Origin: Proteles cristata cristata
Taxonomy: Eukaryota > Chordata > Mammalia > Carnivora > Hyaenidae
Length of the DNA: 64,000 bases
Reading direction: 5' to 3'
Assembly (NCBI GenBank): GCA_017311185.1
Contig: JAESUZ010002552.1
Coordinates: 806,001 to 870,000, forward strand
Part shown: positions 1 to 13,197 of the stretch, piece by piece
Numbering within the stretch: the first letter of the stretch is position 1
Layout of the letters: each line of letters begins with the position of its first letter
Program-made: the position numbers and the translations under genes
The notes under the pieces: model-generated
Seen by the model: only the letters and a program-made list of their open reading frames with translations
Told to the model about the DNA's origin: nothing
Databases searched by the model: none

Positions 1-317
1 AGCTGTGATGACCGCCCACAGCCATGGTCCACCTATGTCCCATGTCAGTGACAACTCAGTAGTTTGGGAACAGATCGGCAGTCAAGCCCTACCTCACTCT
101 TCTCTGGATCCCCTCACCATGCAATCTACGGCAGTTTTGTTGGGTCCCCCAATTCTGCCCCTTGACCCTCAAGCTCCCACTCTCTATAAGAGGGAGGAGA
201 GAGAGATGGCTTGGGCGAGGCTCCATAGCCCTGAACTTCTCCAGCTCTGCCCTATCTAACTTGCCTCACTTCTCCACTCCCCCAGAGACAGGGCCTCTTT
301 TTATCAGAAGAGGGGCT

Positions 318-318
<1 letters not shown>

Positions 319-365
<47 letters not shown>
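319..365. repeat. (GT)n microsatellite
   Basis: About 23 uninterrupted GT units inside OAF intron 1, likely length-polymorphic and potentially Z-DNA forming. The Cys/Val-repeat reading frames across it are artefacts. Confidence 0.97.
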
Positions 366-366
<1 letters not shown>

Positions 367-844
367 ATGTAGATCAGGAGACTCCCTTCAAGTACCTACT
401 CCTCGCCACCCTCTTTCCTTCCAGAATTCCTGCTGCTGGGTCACCGTTAGTCACTCACTACCCTTCCAGGCCCATTTGCTGGCAACTCCCCCAGCTACTC
501 CACTCTCCCCCAACCCCAACAAACTTGGGGGCCACGACCACCTTCTGGTCCCTCCACCAGGTTCCTTCTGGTTCCTTTCACACACTGAGCAGAGGCTGGT
601 TTCTGCCCCCTTTCTATATCTGGGCCAAAACATGGAGGTTGGCCAGCCGACCTGCCAGGCAGCTCTCCCAGAGTGGGGGGGCTTCACGTAGGGCCTCTCC
701 CCACGTCCTCCTTCTGCAAGCTTCCCAGCCCTCAGGACCAAGGAGTAGAGGTAGCTTCTCCTTGGCTCCGGAGGGACAAGGTACAATCAACTCTTAGTTC
801 CGTTCCGCCCCCCCCACCCCCATGCCTCCAGCCTAGGAAAGTGA

Positions 845-1010
845 AACAGGACAGTTGGTTCATGGACCCCAAGATGTCAGAGCTGAGAGGCCTGGAGCCA
901 CCTCACTGACCTGCACAGAGGTGAAAAATGAGGCCCAGAGAAGGAAAGGGATTTGCCCGAGATCACACAGCAAGAACCCAGGGCCTCTGATGGCCAGCCC
1001 AGGACTTTCT
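845..1010 (-). repeat. MIR fragment
   Basis: The string aatgaggcccagagaagg followed by gatttgcccgagatcacacagcaag is the reverse complement of the MIR core (tgtgtgaccttgggcaagt ... cctcagtttcctcat). Confidence 0.6.
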
Positions 1011-1249
1011 CCTCTAGAGCACAAGGGAATTCCTCCAAGAAGGGAGTCAACTCTTTTGAAGGGGAGTCAGCACCTGGAGGGCTGTGGGAGAGCGGGAAGA
1101 GAAGTGGGCAAAGCGCGGGGAGTCAGGGAGTGAGAAGGGGCCTGGGCACCCCGAGCAAAGGGGCAAAAGGCTGGAACGGCTGGCGGAGGAGGAATTCCTC
1201 GGACAAAATGAAGCGGCCGGATCTGGGGGCTGGGGACTCTGCCAAGAGG

Positions 1250-2300
<1,051 letters not shown>

Positions 2301-2849
2301 CTCCCCCCCTTCCCCTCGCCTCTTTGGCTCGCTCGCATGCCACGTGGACTAAATCATCAGGCTTGGTGTTTTAGGGGTTTTGTTTGGTCTTTTAGTTTCT
2401 CTGACACAGCGAATTTCTAAAAACGGTTCTGCGAAATCAGACCTCACCTCGCCTTCAGCCTTTGGATTGTCTTAGGTTGGGAGAGGTGAGCTGAGGTTCT
2501 TGCCCTAATTTGACATCCCTCTGCTCTGGTATCTTGATAAGTCAGGCCACCTCTCTGAATACGTCCCCTCTCCCCTCAACTTGGGTATATTTTGTGAGCC
2601 CCAGGGCAGCCTTTTCTTTTCAGTCTTCACTTACCCCATTCATGGCCCATCAACAGCCCTGCCCACTTCCCAAGATCTCTGTTCTCTTTCCCAGAGACTG
2701 GCTGAGCCAGTCCAGGGAAATTCGGGAGAATGACTAGGAACCCAGAACACCAGCGCTTGACCGGCAGGGCTACTCCCACAAGTCCCAAGAAAATATGCCC
2801 TGCGGTGCACCTCAGCAGTGACCTGGGTGAGGGTAGGAGGCATCCAGGG

Positions 2850-2965
2850 AGATCTGGATCCGGGCTTCCACTGACCAGCTGTGTGCTTTGGGAACGTTTG
2901 AAAAATTCTTTGGACCTCGGTGCTCCCCCGTGTACAGGGGGAGTTGCCGAGACCTACGATATCCT
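2850..2965 (+). repeat. MIR fragment (weak)
   Basis: It resembles the MIR sense strand: gaccagctgtgtgctttggg, then a degraded tail-side segment. It is diverged, so the edges are approximate. Confidence 0.45.
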
Positions 2966-3339
2966 GTCAATTTCACGGAAGAGGAAGCCTCAGGGAGAGA
3001 TGTTCAGAACCTATTGTTCGCTGAGGTCCATTCCACTTCTGTGTATTCTAGGTGCCTCTGTTCTGTCTTCCGAGCTCTTGACCATGGATGGTGACTACTC
3101 CCCTTGCCTCTGAAGCCTCCTTCCCTGCTAGGCTCTCCTCAGCACAGGGTTCTTATTAGTACCAAAGAGGACAGCAGGTACCCAGGCACCTAGGTGCTGT
3201 GAGGGCACCGACAGCAGCCCCAAGCCCTGTGAACTGCAGTTTGGGGCCTACAAGCTGTCTCCTTACTGCCAACCCAGGGCTCTTCCCACTATACTCCGCG
3301 TCCTGCATTTATAGGACCAAATGGGATTCAAGAGATGCT

Positions 3340-3512
3340 CTAACTCAGTGTTTTCCAAGTTTGCGTTATCAAAAGAATCATCTGGGTGCTTGTTAGGAAA
3401 ACAAACACCTGGGCCCCTAAATCTAGCCACACAGACTCCCTAGAGAAAAGAACCAAGGATTTGCATTTTTAACAAAGGCCCAGGTGATGCTTGATATAAG
3501 GGGTTTGACAGT
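3340..3512. repeat. MER5-type hAT-Charlie DNA transposon
   Basis: Matches the MER5A/B consensus in order: a tcagtg-tttcc-aagtttg edge, aagaatcatctgggtgcttgtta, cacctgggccc, ggatttgcatttttaacaa, cccaggtgatgctt. This is a short non-autonomous element without coding capacity. Confidence 0.78.
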
Positions 3513-4257
3513 TGGTACTTGACAGAGGGCTAAGCAGAGGGGATCTAAAACAAACAACATCTTTCCTGGGGAACTGCCCTGGCCCTGGAGGACTTTATCT
3601 TCACGTCGGGGAGATAAGGCAGGCTGTCAGAGAATAATAGATTAGCACCATGACTGCTCCCAAGCCCTCCCACCCTGAGCTGGCAGGACCGAAGAAGAGA
3701 TGTCCAGGGTCTCAAAACTGGCATCGTGCCTACTAGGCTACCATCCCAATCCTGCCTTCAAGCTAGATCTTCTCACATGAATCAGTCCCCACAGTCACTG
3801 GGACCTCACCCGCATTTCCTAACTTTTTCAGGTCCTGTCCCCCATCCATCATCAGCGCTGCCCCAAGCTGTTCCCAGGCTCCTTCCCCTTCACCCCAGTG
3901 AGATCCCAGAAGACATAAGCAGAGAAGCCCTGTGTGTCTGGCTTCTTTTTTTTAAGTCTCTGAGGCTGTGTTTATCTCTATTCAAATCCTGCGTTTGGAA
4001 ACGAAGAGAGAAGACCTCAGCTCCTCTGTCACTTCCTCGCCATGATCAGCTTCCTCCTTTAGTTTAACCAGAGATCAAATTAGATGTTTCTCTTAAGATA
4101 GGGGACCTGATGTCTCACACCACCCTCTGCACCCTGACTCTGTCCCTAGTCTCTCCTTTTAGTTTTACCCAACCAAACTCTTGAAGATCCGGGACAAAGT
4201 TGGAGTTTCCCAGAAAGGCTTTCTCAGCCACTGAGCTACGGCTCTGCCCAGTACTCT

Positions 4258-4276
4258 TCTCTCTCTCTCTCTCTCT
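4258..4276. repeat. (CT)n short tract
   Basis: About nine TC units; nothing else notable here. Confidence 0.9.
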
Positions 4277-4294
4277 GGCCTCTGGACTCCCACA

Positions 4295-4545
4295 ATGACA
4301 ATTAATATAGCACCTACCATTCACTGTATCCTTATGACATCCAGGTTCTGTGCCAAGCACTTCACATGCATCATCTTAGTTAATTTTCCTGGCAACTCTC
4401 CAAAGTAGGTTCTATTCTTAGCCTCTTTTTTACTGACTCGGAAACGGAGGCTTCCAGAGGTTAAGTAATGTACCCAAGGTCACGCAAGTAGGGGAGCCAG
4501 CGGGGACTCAAACACAGGTCTGCCTGACCACAGAGCCCTTGTTTG
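4295..4545 (-). repeat. MIR, nearly full length
   Basis: Reverse-strand MIR with recognisable 3' part (gtgccaagcacttcacatgc), middle (gaggcttccagaggttaagt) and tRNA-like 5' part (cacaggtctgcctgaccaca). Confidence 0.8.
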
Positions 4546-4879
4546 GAGCCACAGGCACACATCTTGTGCTATCCTCTCCTGCGACCTAACGGTTTCATGT
4601 GTGGATGACTTGTACCCCAGTGAGGCTGTCAGTTCAAACAGGCCAGCCCCCGTGCTGGGAACACACAGTGCGCCCCTTCAACCAGCTAGGCAGAGAAACA
4701 TCCATTCTTCCTAAATGTAAAGGCCCTGGGAGCAGGAGCTCTAAGAGGCCTAATTACCCTGACTACAACCAAACAGCCCTCATTGTTAGAACATTCTTTA
4801 TGTCGAACCTCAAGCCCTCTGCCCCACCATCAACAAATTTCCTTTCCTTTCTGATCAGTGGCCCTAGGAAAGCAGTTGC

Positions 4880-5095
4880 AAGTAGTGGTTCAAAGCAAGG
4901 GCATCAGGATCTCAGTCCTGGAGCTTGGCCACTAGCGAGCGATGTGACTCAGTGAGCCAGGTTCTTCATCTGTAAAGTGGGCATATAAATGCTGACCTCA
5001 CCGGCTTGTTTTGAAAATTAAATCAAAGTCTGTGTATACAAAGCCCTTCACAGTGTGTTTGGAATATAGTAAAGACCAAATAAATTGTGGCTATT
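4880..5095 (+). repeat. MIR, nearly full length
   Basis: Sense MIR: a tRNA-related head (tagtggttcaaagcaaggg), core (ttcttcatctgtaaagtggg) and 3' end (aatatagtaaagaccaaataaa). Confidence 0.85.
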
Positions 5096-5187
5096 TTTCT
5101 TTAATACTCTTTATTCTCTTTCGTTGTATCAAATATGAAATCCCTATATGACCTTCACATGACTCTCTCCTCCCTTGGCTCACCTTC

Positions 5188-5189
<2 letters not shown>

Positions 5190-5219
<30 letters not shown>
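5190..5219. repeat. (CA)n microsatellite
   Basis: About 14 CA units; Thr-His reading frames over it are artefacts. Confidence 0.95.
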
Positions 5220-5224
<5 letters not shown>

Positions 5225-6049
5225 GGGAACACTTTTTCTCTGTGTTCTCTTCAGGTCTTCCCATTTTATATTTGCTTGGGACCTCTCAACCTGGGGAGTG
5301 GGCCACCAGACATCGGGGAGCAGTCACCCCCATTTGCTTTTTGGTCTAAGTGTGACTCGATCTGGTAGGAAGAGAAGTGCCAGGCCCTCTCCCAACCTGT
5401 GACTTAGAAAACAGGTGCCAACAGAGTCTTGTTGAAGGCTGAAAGGGAAACTGAACCAATGACCTCCATCCAGAGAGAGGACGGATGTGATAAGGGGCTT
5501 GTCTTTGCAACGGTGGAAAGATTTTTCTCTTTCAATTTCTTTCTGTGGCTGGCATTTGGCTTGAGATGCGGTATAGCTCTCAGTTGCTGGGCCGCAGCAC
5601 ACAGGGATGGCTACCTGTGTGGTGAGTGGGAGGAGGAGCCAGGGTGGTAGAGGTGCTTGCTCTCCTTTGCCTCTGTAGGCCGCGAAGCTCGTCGCTTCAC
5701 TGCCCAAGCAGAAGTGCAGGTTTGTTTTACACAATTACATAAATCCAAGGGTGTGGTGGGAAAGTGGACCGGAGAGTCAACGGGCTGCAGTAGAGAGTGG
5801 CAAGGAAAGAGAAGGCCGGGATGGCCATTCTTCCCAGGGCAGAAAGCCCAGTAGAGGGGAAGCTTGGATGGAGTCAGGCTGAATCAATGACTTTCAGGAA
5901 AAGAAAAAGAAGCTTGAAGAATCACAGCTGCATGAGAAGGTATGTCTGCATCGTAGATTCCAAAGCCCGCAGGTCTTGAAGGTCCTGAACGTACCTGTCT
6001 TCTTCTCCGTGCTCATTCTTCCTGACGGCCTTTCCTGCTCCCCACCTGG

Positions 6050-6810
6050 ACATTCATTCATTCATTCATTCATTCACCTAGAGTCAGACACTGTGCTAGA
6101 CGCTGTAGTTACAGCAGCGGGATAAGGCAGACACAGCAATTCCTTCTCCTGGGATGGAGCCTACAGCTGTAAGGCTGTTACATAAAGTAAGTGCAAAAGC
6201 AAATGTTTAAATTACAATTGTTGTAGCTGGTACCATGGAAAATTAGAGGGGATCTGAGCCTAGACCAGGAGGCCTGGGAAGGCAGCAATATCTAAAGCTG
6301 ACTTATAAGATGAATCAGGATTGATGAGCAGGGACGATGGGCCAGGTGGAGGGAACGGCTCATGTCTGGGGCCTGAGTCTGCTGGGCTCCCCAGAAATGT
6401 CCCCACGTACCAGGAGTGGTGAGGGCGGAGAGCTCCTTAAAGTAACGCAGGAAAGTTTAGAGGAGGTCAGGTAATGCAATGCTAGGATGTGGGCTTTGTT
6501 TTCCTAAGAGCAGTGGGCAGTTGCCATATTATGTAAGGCAGTGACATGATCAGGTGTGTGTTTTGAAAAGAGCATTCTGGAAGTGGATTGCAGCTGTCCA
6601 GATGAGCGATAATGGTGGCTTGCACCATGGCAGCGGTGGCAGGAATGTAAAGACATGTTGCACGTCAGCTGTGGTTTGGAAGTAGAATTTGGAAATGGGG
6701 TTTGATATTTCTTTGTACTTGGGGATGAGGGAGGGGAGGAGTTAAGGACAGTTTCCTGGTTTTGGCTTGGGCACTTGGGTGGCACCGTGAACTAAGACTA
6801 GGAAGCTGGG
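6050..6810 (-). repeat. Long ancient interspersed repeat, L2-like
   Basis: It begins with (attc)n and a degraded form of the L2 3' end read in reverse (cactgtgctagacgctgtag, tacagcagcgggataaggca). It continues through phrases common in an old mammalian repeat: gcagtgacatgatcagg, agagcattctgg, gataatggtggcttgcacca. A second partial copy of the same element sits near 43145-43440. The family assignment (L2 versus another ancient repeat) is uncertain. Confidence 0.6.
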
Positions 6811-7675
6811 GGAGGAGACTTCGGGTTACTTTTTTGGTAGCTCTGCAATCTCTGGCTTTTGTTGTAATGATGTCACAGCATTGGTGTTTGTGCTAGAAGT
6901 ATAGAAGAACTGAGGCCACACATTAGTGGCCCTGTTCAGATTAGAAGTCTAGCATTCTGAAGCCAGGCCTAGCCGCCTTCTGTGACCCCACATGGGGTTT
7001 CCCTTTCATTGTTGGGGGCAAGGTGTACCGGATCTGGCCCCTTTTTGTATCCACCTTGAGCTCTTGAGCCTCGTACCCTGAGGATGCTCAAAAACGGGGT
7101 CTTCTGTAGCTCTCTGTCCCTGTCACTCTGCTGTGGGAAAGAGAATGTGGGGCACGGATCCCTGCCCTTGAGAATCTTTTTAGTGGTGTGGTCCATGGAA
7201 AATAGGGCCTTCCAGGTAGCAGGCTGGGCCACCTCATCAAAATGGAAGACCTCAGGCCATTGGCACATGCCGGTAGCGCTCCCCACTCCTGGAAAACCTC
7301 AAAAGGTACAGAGTATACTACAGATCACAGCAGACACACATGTGGGTCTCTGAGAGCATTCTGTCCCCCTCACATCCCAACAATTCCATCACCAGGGTGC
7401 ACAGCCAGAGACCTTAGAGAGGAGGGACCTGATCTCTGTTCCATGGAACCACACCCATGGCTCAAGCAGAGACCTTAGTATATCTGCATGCAGCAAGATG
7501 AGGAGGCTGGGCAGGGCTGTGTGCTTTGTATTTATTATATTTTTCATGGCTACATAGGCTTTCCTTTATGCAAAGCCCTAAGAAAAATGTATTAGTAAAA
7601 AACAAATCATTTGGATTTCTAGCTCAGCTTTGTACTGCTCTTTCACAGTGCAGGAACACATTATGGCATGGATTG

Positions 7676-7707
7676 AGAAGTCCTGCCTTCTAGAAGTCCT
7701 GCCTTCT
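7676..7707. repeat. 16-bp perfect tandem duplication
   Basis: The unit agaagtcctgccttct occurs at 7676-7691 and again directly at 7692-7707. It is probably a small slippage or microhomology duplication in otherwise unique sequence. Confidence 0.95.
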
Positions 7708-8119
7708 CATCAGGAAGCTGTGTTTGACCAAGTCAGGCCTGGATAGGGGCCTTTTCGGACCAGAGTCATCAGCTTTTCTGGCCACAGTTGCTGCTGGGGC
7801 CCTTTAGCATCTCTGTTTTCTCTGGCTCCCATCTGGCTGATGGCTTCCTCCAGCCTCTGACAGAGTCACCACCTAGGAAGGGCCAGTGACAGAAGGTCAG
7901 GCCCCAATGGGGGCCCAAACGGGGGATCACCTCTCTTCCTTATCTAACGGAAAAGGGGGACACCCTCTCTCCCAAACCCAGATCTCAGAATCACCACCAC
8001 TGTCGTGACTTTTTTTTTTTTTTTTAAAGATTTATCGTTATTTTTCTAAACACAAGGAAAGATACCATGTTATCGATGGGAACACAATATAATATATTGA
8101 GTGCATTATCAATTCACAT

Positions 8120-8490
8120 CCCAACAGAGCTTCACATCTTTTTAATAGATTTTGTTTTTTCAAGCAATTTTAGGTTCACAGCAAAATTGGGTAGAAAATG
8201 TAGCATTCCCAAATACTCCTTGCCCCAGGATACACGCAGCCCCCCACAGTATCAACATCTACAAAGTGGTACCTTTGTTACAATCATGACAATAGGCTGA
8301 TGTGTCATTGTAGACTCAGAGTCTATAGTTTCCATTAGGCTTTATGCTTTGTGTTGGAGATTCCATGGGTTTTGACAAATGTATAATGACATGTATCCAC
8401 CATTACGATATTATACAGAGTATTTTCAATGCCCTAAACTCACCTGTTCATCCCATTATATAGAGACTTAAAATGCATACAATGGCCTTA
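8120..8490. repeat. Old L1 3'-region fragment
   Basis: Matches the widespread mammalian L1M 3' sequence: gtggtacctttgttacaatc, gggttttgacaaatgtataa, gacatgtatccaccattacg, then ttttcaatgccctaaa. A poly-T run lies just before it near 8010-8025. It is non-coding. Confidence 0.82.
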
Positions 8491-9129
8491 GGCAACTTGA
8501 GAGAAAATAAAACCTGATCGATATTTACTCCAAATGACCTCCTGAGCTTTGTGACTTTTACAAACTTAGCACTTCACGCTCTCTGTTTCTTATTCTGTTT
8601 CTTTTCCCCAGCATTATTTTATACATGTATTTCCATGTATTGACATAGTTCATGTGTTATTCCTAATAACACAGTGTGTATTTCTAATAATATGGTGTAA
8701 ATCATTGATAGCTCACGCTGGTCATTTGGTATTATCTTTTTCCTCTATGCTTCTGCCAAAAAGATTTAAAAGGAGCTCAGAATATGATTTGAATATGTTT
8801 CAATATAATATAAATAACGGCAGTGCCTTCTGCAAAGATTGACTCCCTGGACATCGGCTTTCAGTCCTGCCTCCAGCCAGGGCCGTCGCTAGCAGCCCCA
8901 GAGGCAGACCGTTTCATCTCTCGTTTAATGTCTGTGAAGGGAAAGGACCCCATAATGTCCTGAGGAGACCTAGTTACTACTAGGCAAGTTGAAACTAGAA
9001 AGTTCTTTCTCATGTACAATAGAAATCTCCTTGAATTTAAGTTTTCCACGTTGTTCCCTGTGTGGACAGTTTTTCCGCCTGGACGTGGTGTCCCTGTGCA
9101 TAGCAGGTGAGTGTGATCGGGAATAGGAA

Positions 9130-9260
9130 TCGTTTATATGTGCTCCCGTTCTCTTAGAGACTGTCCTGGGCTTTTCACGAATTCTCATCAAACCCTAAAC
9201 AACCCTCAGAGGTAGGCAGTACTATGGTTTCCACTTAATACGTGAGAAGGGAGCCCAATT
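9130..9260 (-). repeat. MIR fragment
   Basis: Degraded reverse MIR 3' half (ccctcagaggtaggcagtac, then tatggtttccacttaatacg). Confidence 0.5.
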
Positions 9261-9292
9261 AACCCCAGCTTTTAAAAATTATTTCTCATTAT

Positions 9293-9419
9293 TGGGGGAT
9301 CTGGGTGGCTCGTCGGTTAAGGGTCTGACTCCTGGTTTCGCCTCAGGTCAGGATCTGGCGGTTTCGTGAGCTCAAGCCACTTGTGGGGCTTTGCGCTGGC
9401 AGTATGGAGTCTGCTTGGG

Positions 9420-9460
<41 letters not shown>

Positions 9461-9556
9461 GTCTCTCTCTCTCTGTATCTGCCCCTCCCCCACTCACATT
9501 GTCTCTGTCTCTCTCAAAATAAATAAATACCCTTCAAACATATTTTAAAAAATAAT
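9293..9556 (+). mobile_element. Felid SINE (SINEC_Fc-type), full length with target duplication
   Basis: tRNA-derived head (tgggtggctcgtcggttaag), a degraded B-box segment, a long (CT)n body and an aaataaataaa tail. It is flanked by a 19-bp target-site duplication, aaaaattatttctcattat at 9274-9292 and the same with one change at 9557-9575. It is non-autonomous and depends on L1 for retrotransposition. Confidence 0.95.
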
Positions 9557-9627
9557 AAAAATTATTTCTTATTATCTATGCTTCCTATTTGGAATTTCAA
9601 ATTACTCCCCCCAGACACCCCACTGAT

Positions 9628-9916
9628 AAGGGCGTCTGGGTGGCTCAGTCGGTTAAGCATCTGACTTTATCAACATGAAAATCTCTTGCTTTCTAAAAGA
9701 CACAGCTGGGGCACCTGGGTGGCTCAGTTGGCTAAGCATCCAACTTTGGCTCAGGGAATGATCTCATGGTTCATGTGGGTCTGAGCCCCGCACCGGGCTC
9801 TGAGCTGACAGCTCGGAGTCTGGAGCCTGCTTCGGATTCTGTGTGTGTCTCTCTGTGCCTCCCCTGCTCATGCTCTGCCTCTCTGTCTCTCAAAATAAAT
9901 AACGTTAAAAAAATTT
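9628..9916 (+). mobile_element. Composite felid SINE: duplicated head plus complete copy
   Basis: A 40-base SINE head (9628-9668) is followed by about 39 bases of non-SINE filler and then a complete SINE (9708-9916). A single 16-bp target duplication (cagacaccccactgat at 9612-9627; cagataccccactgat at 9917-9932) encloses the whole arrangement. Confidence 0.9.
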
Positions 9917-9974
9917 CAGATACCCCACTGATTAAAAATAAGTGGTGAGAAGCTGTGTGGCTTTGTGCAGATTG

Positions 9975-10178
9975 CTTACCATGAGCCGGGGGTCTTCAAA
10001 TTCATTTTATTTAATTTTTCTATTATCTTTGTGAGGCAGTTATTACTCATTTAATAGGTGAGGAAATTGAAACTCAGAGGAGTGAACACACTCGCTCAAG
10101 ATCAGGCCAGAAAGGAGGGGGGGACCAGACCTAGAACCCACATCTAAATCCAATGTCTTGGGCTTCAGGCTCCGCCTC
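9975..10178 (-). repeat. MIR, nearly full length
   Basis: Reverse MIR: attactcatttaataggtga, ggaaattgaaactcagagga, then agaacccacatctaaatcca at its tRNA-like end. Confidence 0.85.
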
Positions 10179-10594
10179 CTGTCCTTCCTAAATGTCCCAG
10201 GATCTGTATCAACTACCCAGTTTTTAGTTTAAAAAAAAAAAAAAATTTGCTGCCTTTTGGCAGTTGGAGACCTAAAAGCCCTTCTCTGTGTGTGTGGTGG
10301 CCCTGATGGCCTTGGACAGTCAGAGGAGACCAGAGCAGCTTTTAAACCCAAAACCTTGGGTGAGGTGGGAGTGGGAGGAATCGGTCAAGGCCATCAGGGG
10401 GAGGGCAGAGGGGCAGGAATCCGGTTCCCACAGCCCATTCGGAACCTCCTGATCATTTCCTGCAAATGACAGAAGGGAGCCCATCAAACGGCTTGTAGTG
10501 GCGACAGAGGAGGACAGAAAGCAGGAACTGTCCCCCCCCAGCTAATGGGTTTGCAGTTTGAGACCCTCCCAGCCCCCTAGATTAGGGGAGGATC

Positions 10595-10742
10595 CTGGCT
10601 TTGGTGTTTGCTGGGCCTCAGTTTGAAATCCTGGCCCTCCCATCTACCGGCTGTGTGAAACAGGGTTGGAGATAGCCTTGCCTGCACACAGAGTCCACTC
10701 CCTCCCATGTCAAATGGGGATACGAATTGAGATGTGATGTGG
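10595..10742 (+). repeat. MIR fragment
   Basis: Sense MIR core: ctaccggctgtgtgaaacag and gtcaaatggggatacgaatt. Confidence 0.6.
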
Positions 10743-11494
10743 TGGGCAATTATTGCCCAGTGTCTGCCCCAGATGGAGTCAGTACAACCTTTTTTTCCAC
10801 CCCCCCTCCTCTTCCTTTGCTGCCTTCTCTGTCCTCTGGATCCAGGAGTGAGTGTGGAGTCTCACCTTGTAACACTCTTAGGTCCTCACTGCTGTTTCCT
10901 GACCCCTTGCTCTCCCTCAGACCCCCAGCTCCATCCCTGTTACCCTAGGGCCCCTGAACTTTCTTGGAGAAGGAGACGGGAGCCAAGAAACCCAAGCCAA
11001 ACCCTGGCTTCCTGTCCCAGGAGGCAGAGCCCTGGCCACTCCCTGCTTCTGCTTGGACCCTCCTCCTGTCTCTCTCCTCCCCTTTATCCAGCTCCCCACA
11101 GTTACCAATGACTCACAGATCAAAGGATGCCCCAGCAGGGATCCTAAACTACTGAGAGCTTCAGGGTCAGAACTCGGGAAATTGGAAGCAAACCTTGGAA
11201 GCAAACCGTTTGTGTGTATTTGCATTTTTTTGTAATTAGAATCCTCAGGGATCCCTGACCTCTCTGGGTAGATTTGGGGTGGGAGAGGCACTCTGGGGCT
11301 GCTCCTGCGTGTTCTAGAACTTTTCTTAGCAACTTGCAACTTGCATAGGATAGTCTGGTCCCAAGCACAAAAGGGAGTGAACCAGGGCTGAAGGGCCCAC
11401 CTCTTCCCTGAGGGAGGGAATTCCTAGAGGAATACAGACCTTTGGCTTTGACCCTACAGAACCATTCACAGTCTCTTCCTATTTGGCTCACTTA

Positions 11495-11570
11495 TTCCTT
11501 CATTCCGTCAGTTAGCATTTCCCGTTACCTATTATGTGCTTGGCTTTGCCCTGGTACTGGACATATGGAT
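11495..11570 (-). repeat. L2/MIR 3'-end fragment
   Basis: cctattatgtgcttggcttt reads as the reverse of the L2 3' terminus (tgccaagcacataataggt). Short and diverged. Confidence 0.5.
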
Positions 11571-11571
11571 A

Positions 11572-11712
11572 TCAGACCACTGTTATTTGAAGTGTGGTGC
11601 TACATACCTGTCTCATTAGAATCCTGCGGTGCTTGTTAAAAATACGGATCCCTGCACCTCAACCACTGAGGGCATTGCCTGAGATTACACATTTTAAACA
11701 GGCTTCCTGGGC
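11572..11712. repeat. MER5-type hAT-Charlie fragment
   Basis: Recognisable phrases: agaatcctgcggtgcttgtt, aaaaatacggatccctgc and gagattacacattttaaaca match the MER5 layout. Confidence 0.65.
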
Positions 11713-12239
11713 TCATTAAACAAGTTAAGAGGCGTTGCTGGAACCTGGCATCTTTTATGGCCCTTGGCATTGGTACCTATAAAGTCACTCAAAGATTGGT
11801 GGTTGGCCTGAGAACATGGTCCCAACCCACCGTCTTCCTTCATTCCCCTTGCCCTTCTTCCCTTGTTGGGCCCTGTGGGGGAGAGAGAGGGAAGAGCTGC
11901 CGGCCCTATCCACTCGCCACAGCCGCAGAACGAGGGGTGCAATCTTGGGCAGATTGTGAACCCCAAGGGCAGAGACCTTGTCTCAGCCTGCACGGCTCCA
12001 TTCTCACTGGGCAAAGATCTGATAGTACCAATTAACGTCAATGAGGCTCCCTTGCCGCCTGGGCCTGTCCTGAGGCTTTGCTAATTAATACCTCTACGGT
12101 CCCCTGGGTCCCTGGAATGAGAGGTTTGGGGAGTCCTGGAGAAACTGAATGGTTTCATCCAAAAGGATCTTTCTTCCCAAGCAAGCATACGGAGACTGGG
12201 CCTGGCATTGGCGGTGGCACGGGAAGTGGGATCTAGAAC

Positions 12240-12465
12240 AAAAAGAGTTAACATTTACTGAGCCCTCACTACACGGCAGACACAGGCCCAGATGCTTTAA
12301 ACACGGCATCCCACTTAACACCCACTTGCACCCCAGGAGACAGGAACGTTACGGGGGGTGGCACCTGAGATTTGGTGTTCTGCCCAAGGTCCACAGCTAG
12401 TGTGACAGAACAGGGCCACCGCAGAGCCATCTGACTCCAAAGTCTAGGCTCCTGCTCCAGGGCCC
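12240..12465 (-). repeat. MIR, nearly full length
   Basis: Reverse MIR: acatttactgagccctcact, gcccaaggtccacagctagt, then ctgactccaaagtctaggct. Confidence 0.8.
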
Positions 12466-13009
12466 TCTGCACTTACACCCCCTGCGTCCCCACCCCGCCA
12501 TGGCCTCTAGCTCAGGGCCAGGTGTTCACTCTCTCTTGGGTCCCACAGAGAGGCTGGCAGAGGGAGATGTCCATGCTGCTGCAGCCTTTGGATCCCTCTT
12601 TCCCAGCAGTGACTTTGGACCTGCTTTTGGGCTTCCTGTTCCTGCAAAGGGCAAGGCCATAGTGGGGTGTGGTAGGGCAGGGACAAGCCCTTCCCCTCTT
12701 CGGGGTCAAGAACCTATAGGAGAATCAGCACCCTGTGCCCTCCTGGGCAACACTGGACTCCCTATTGGGGAGACGACTCCCACCTCCCAGAGGAGCACCG
12801 GGGTGGGGTAAGCTGGCTGGGGGATTATCCACACGGCCAAGGTCTTGCACCCGGGAGCCTGTCTCCAGCATGGCTCTGGGGCAACTTTGCGCTGACTTCA
12901 GATTTCTAGGAGCTAGGGGGAGTATTGGTGGTACCAGTCAGCCTCCCCTTATATTTCTGCCTTGTGTACAGGTGGGAAAACGCTGTAGCCCCTGAATAGG
13001 TAGGTAGCA

Positions 13010-13197
13010 CTGCATGGTCAGTGGAAGCAGCCCCAAGTCTAAACTGGCTCAGCCACTTTCTAGCTGTGTGGCCTTGGATAATTGACCAACCTCTGAGACT
13101 TAGAGTCTCCGTTCTTCGTCAGTAAAATGGGTGCACTAACTCCTATATCATCAGGTTGATGTGAGGATTAAACGAAGTTCTGTGTGCAATGCCCTTG
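13010..13197 (+). repeat. MIR, well preserved
   Basis: Sense MIR: ctttctagctgtgtggcctt, ggataattgaccaacctctg, gtaaaatgggtgcactaact, tgatgtgaggattaaacgaa. Confidence 0.92.

Larger units (their letters stand above)
2310..9270. other. Intergenic stretch upstream of OAF, no gene seen
   Basis: About 7 kb of mostly unique sequence between the OAF promoter and the first felid SINEs. It contains MIR, MER5, L2 and L1 fragments listed separately and simple repeats. Open frames are short, on both strands, and match no protein I recognise. Any regulatory content is not identifiable by eye. Confidence 0.7.

Noticed and set aside
9708..9916. SINE heads as tRNA genes
   Set aside because: A-box and B-box (ggttcgagcc-like) sequences are present, but the cloverleaf is incomplete and is followed by SINE body and A-rich tail; these are tRNA-derived SINEs.
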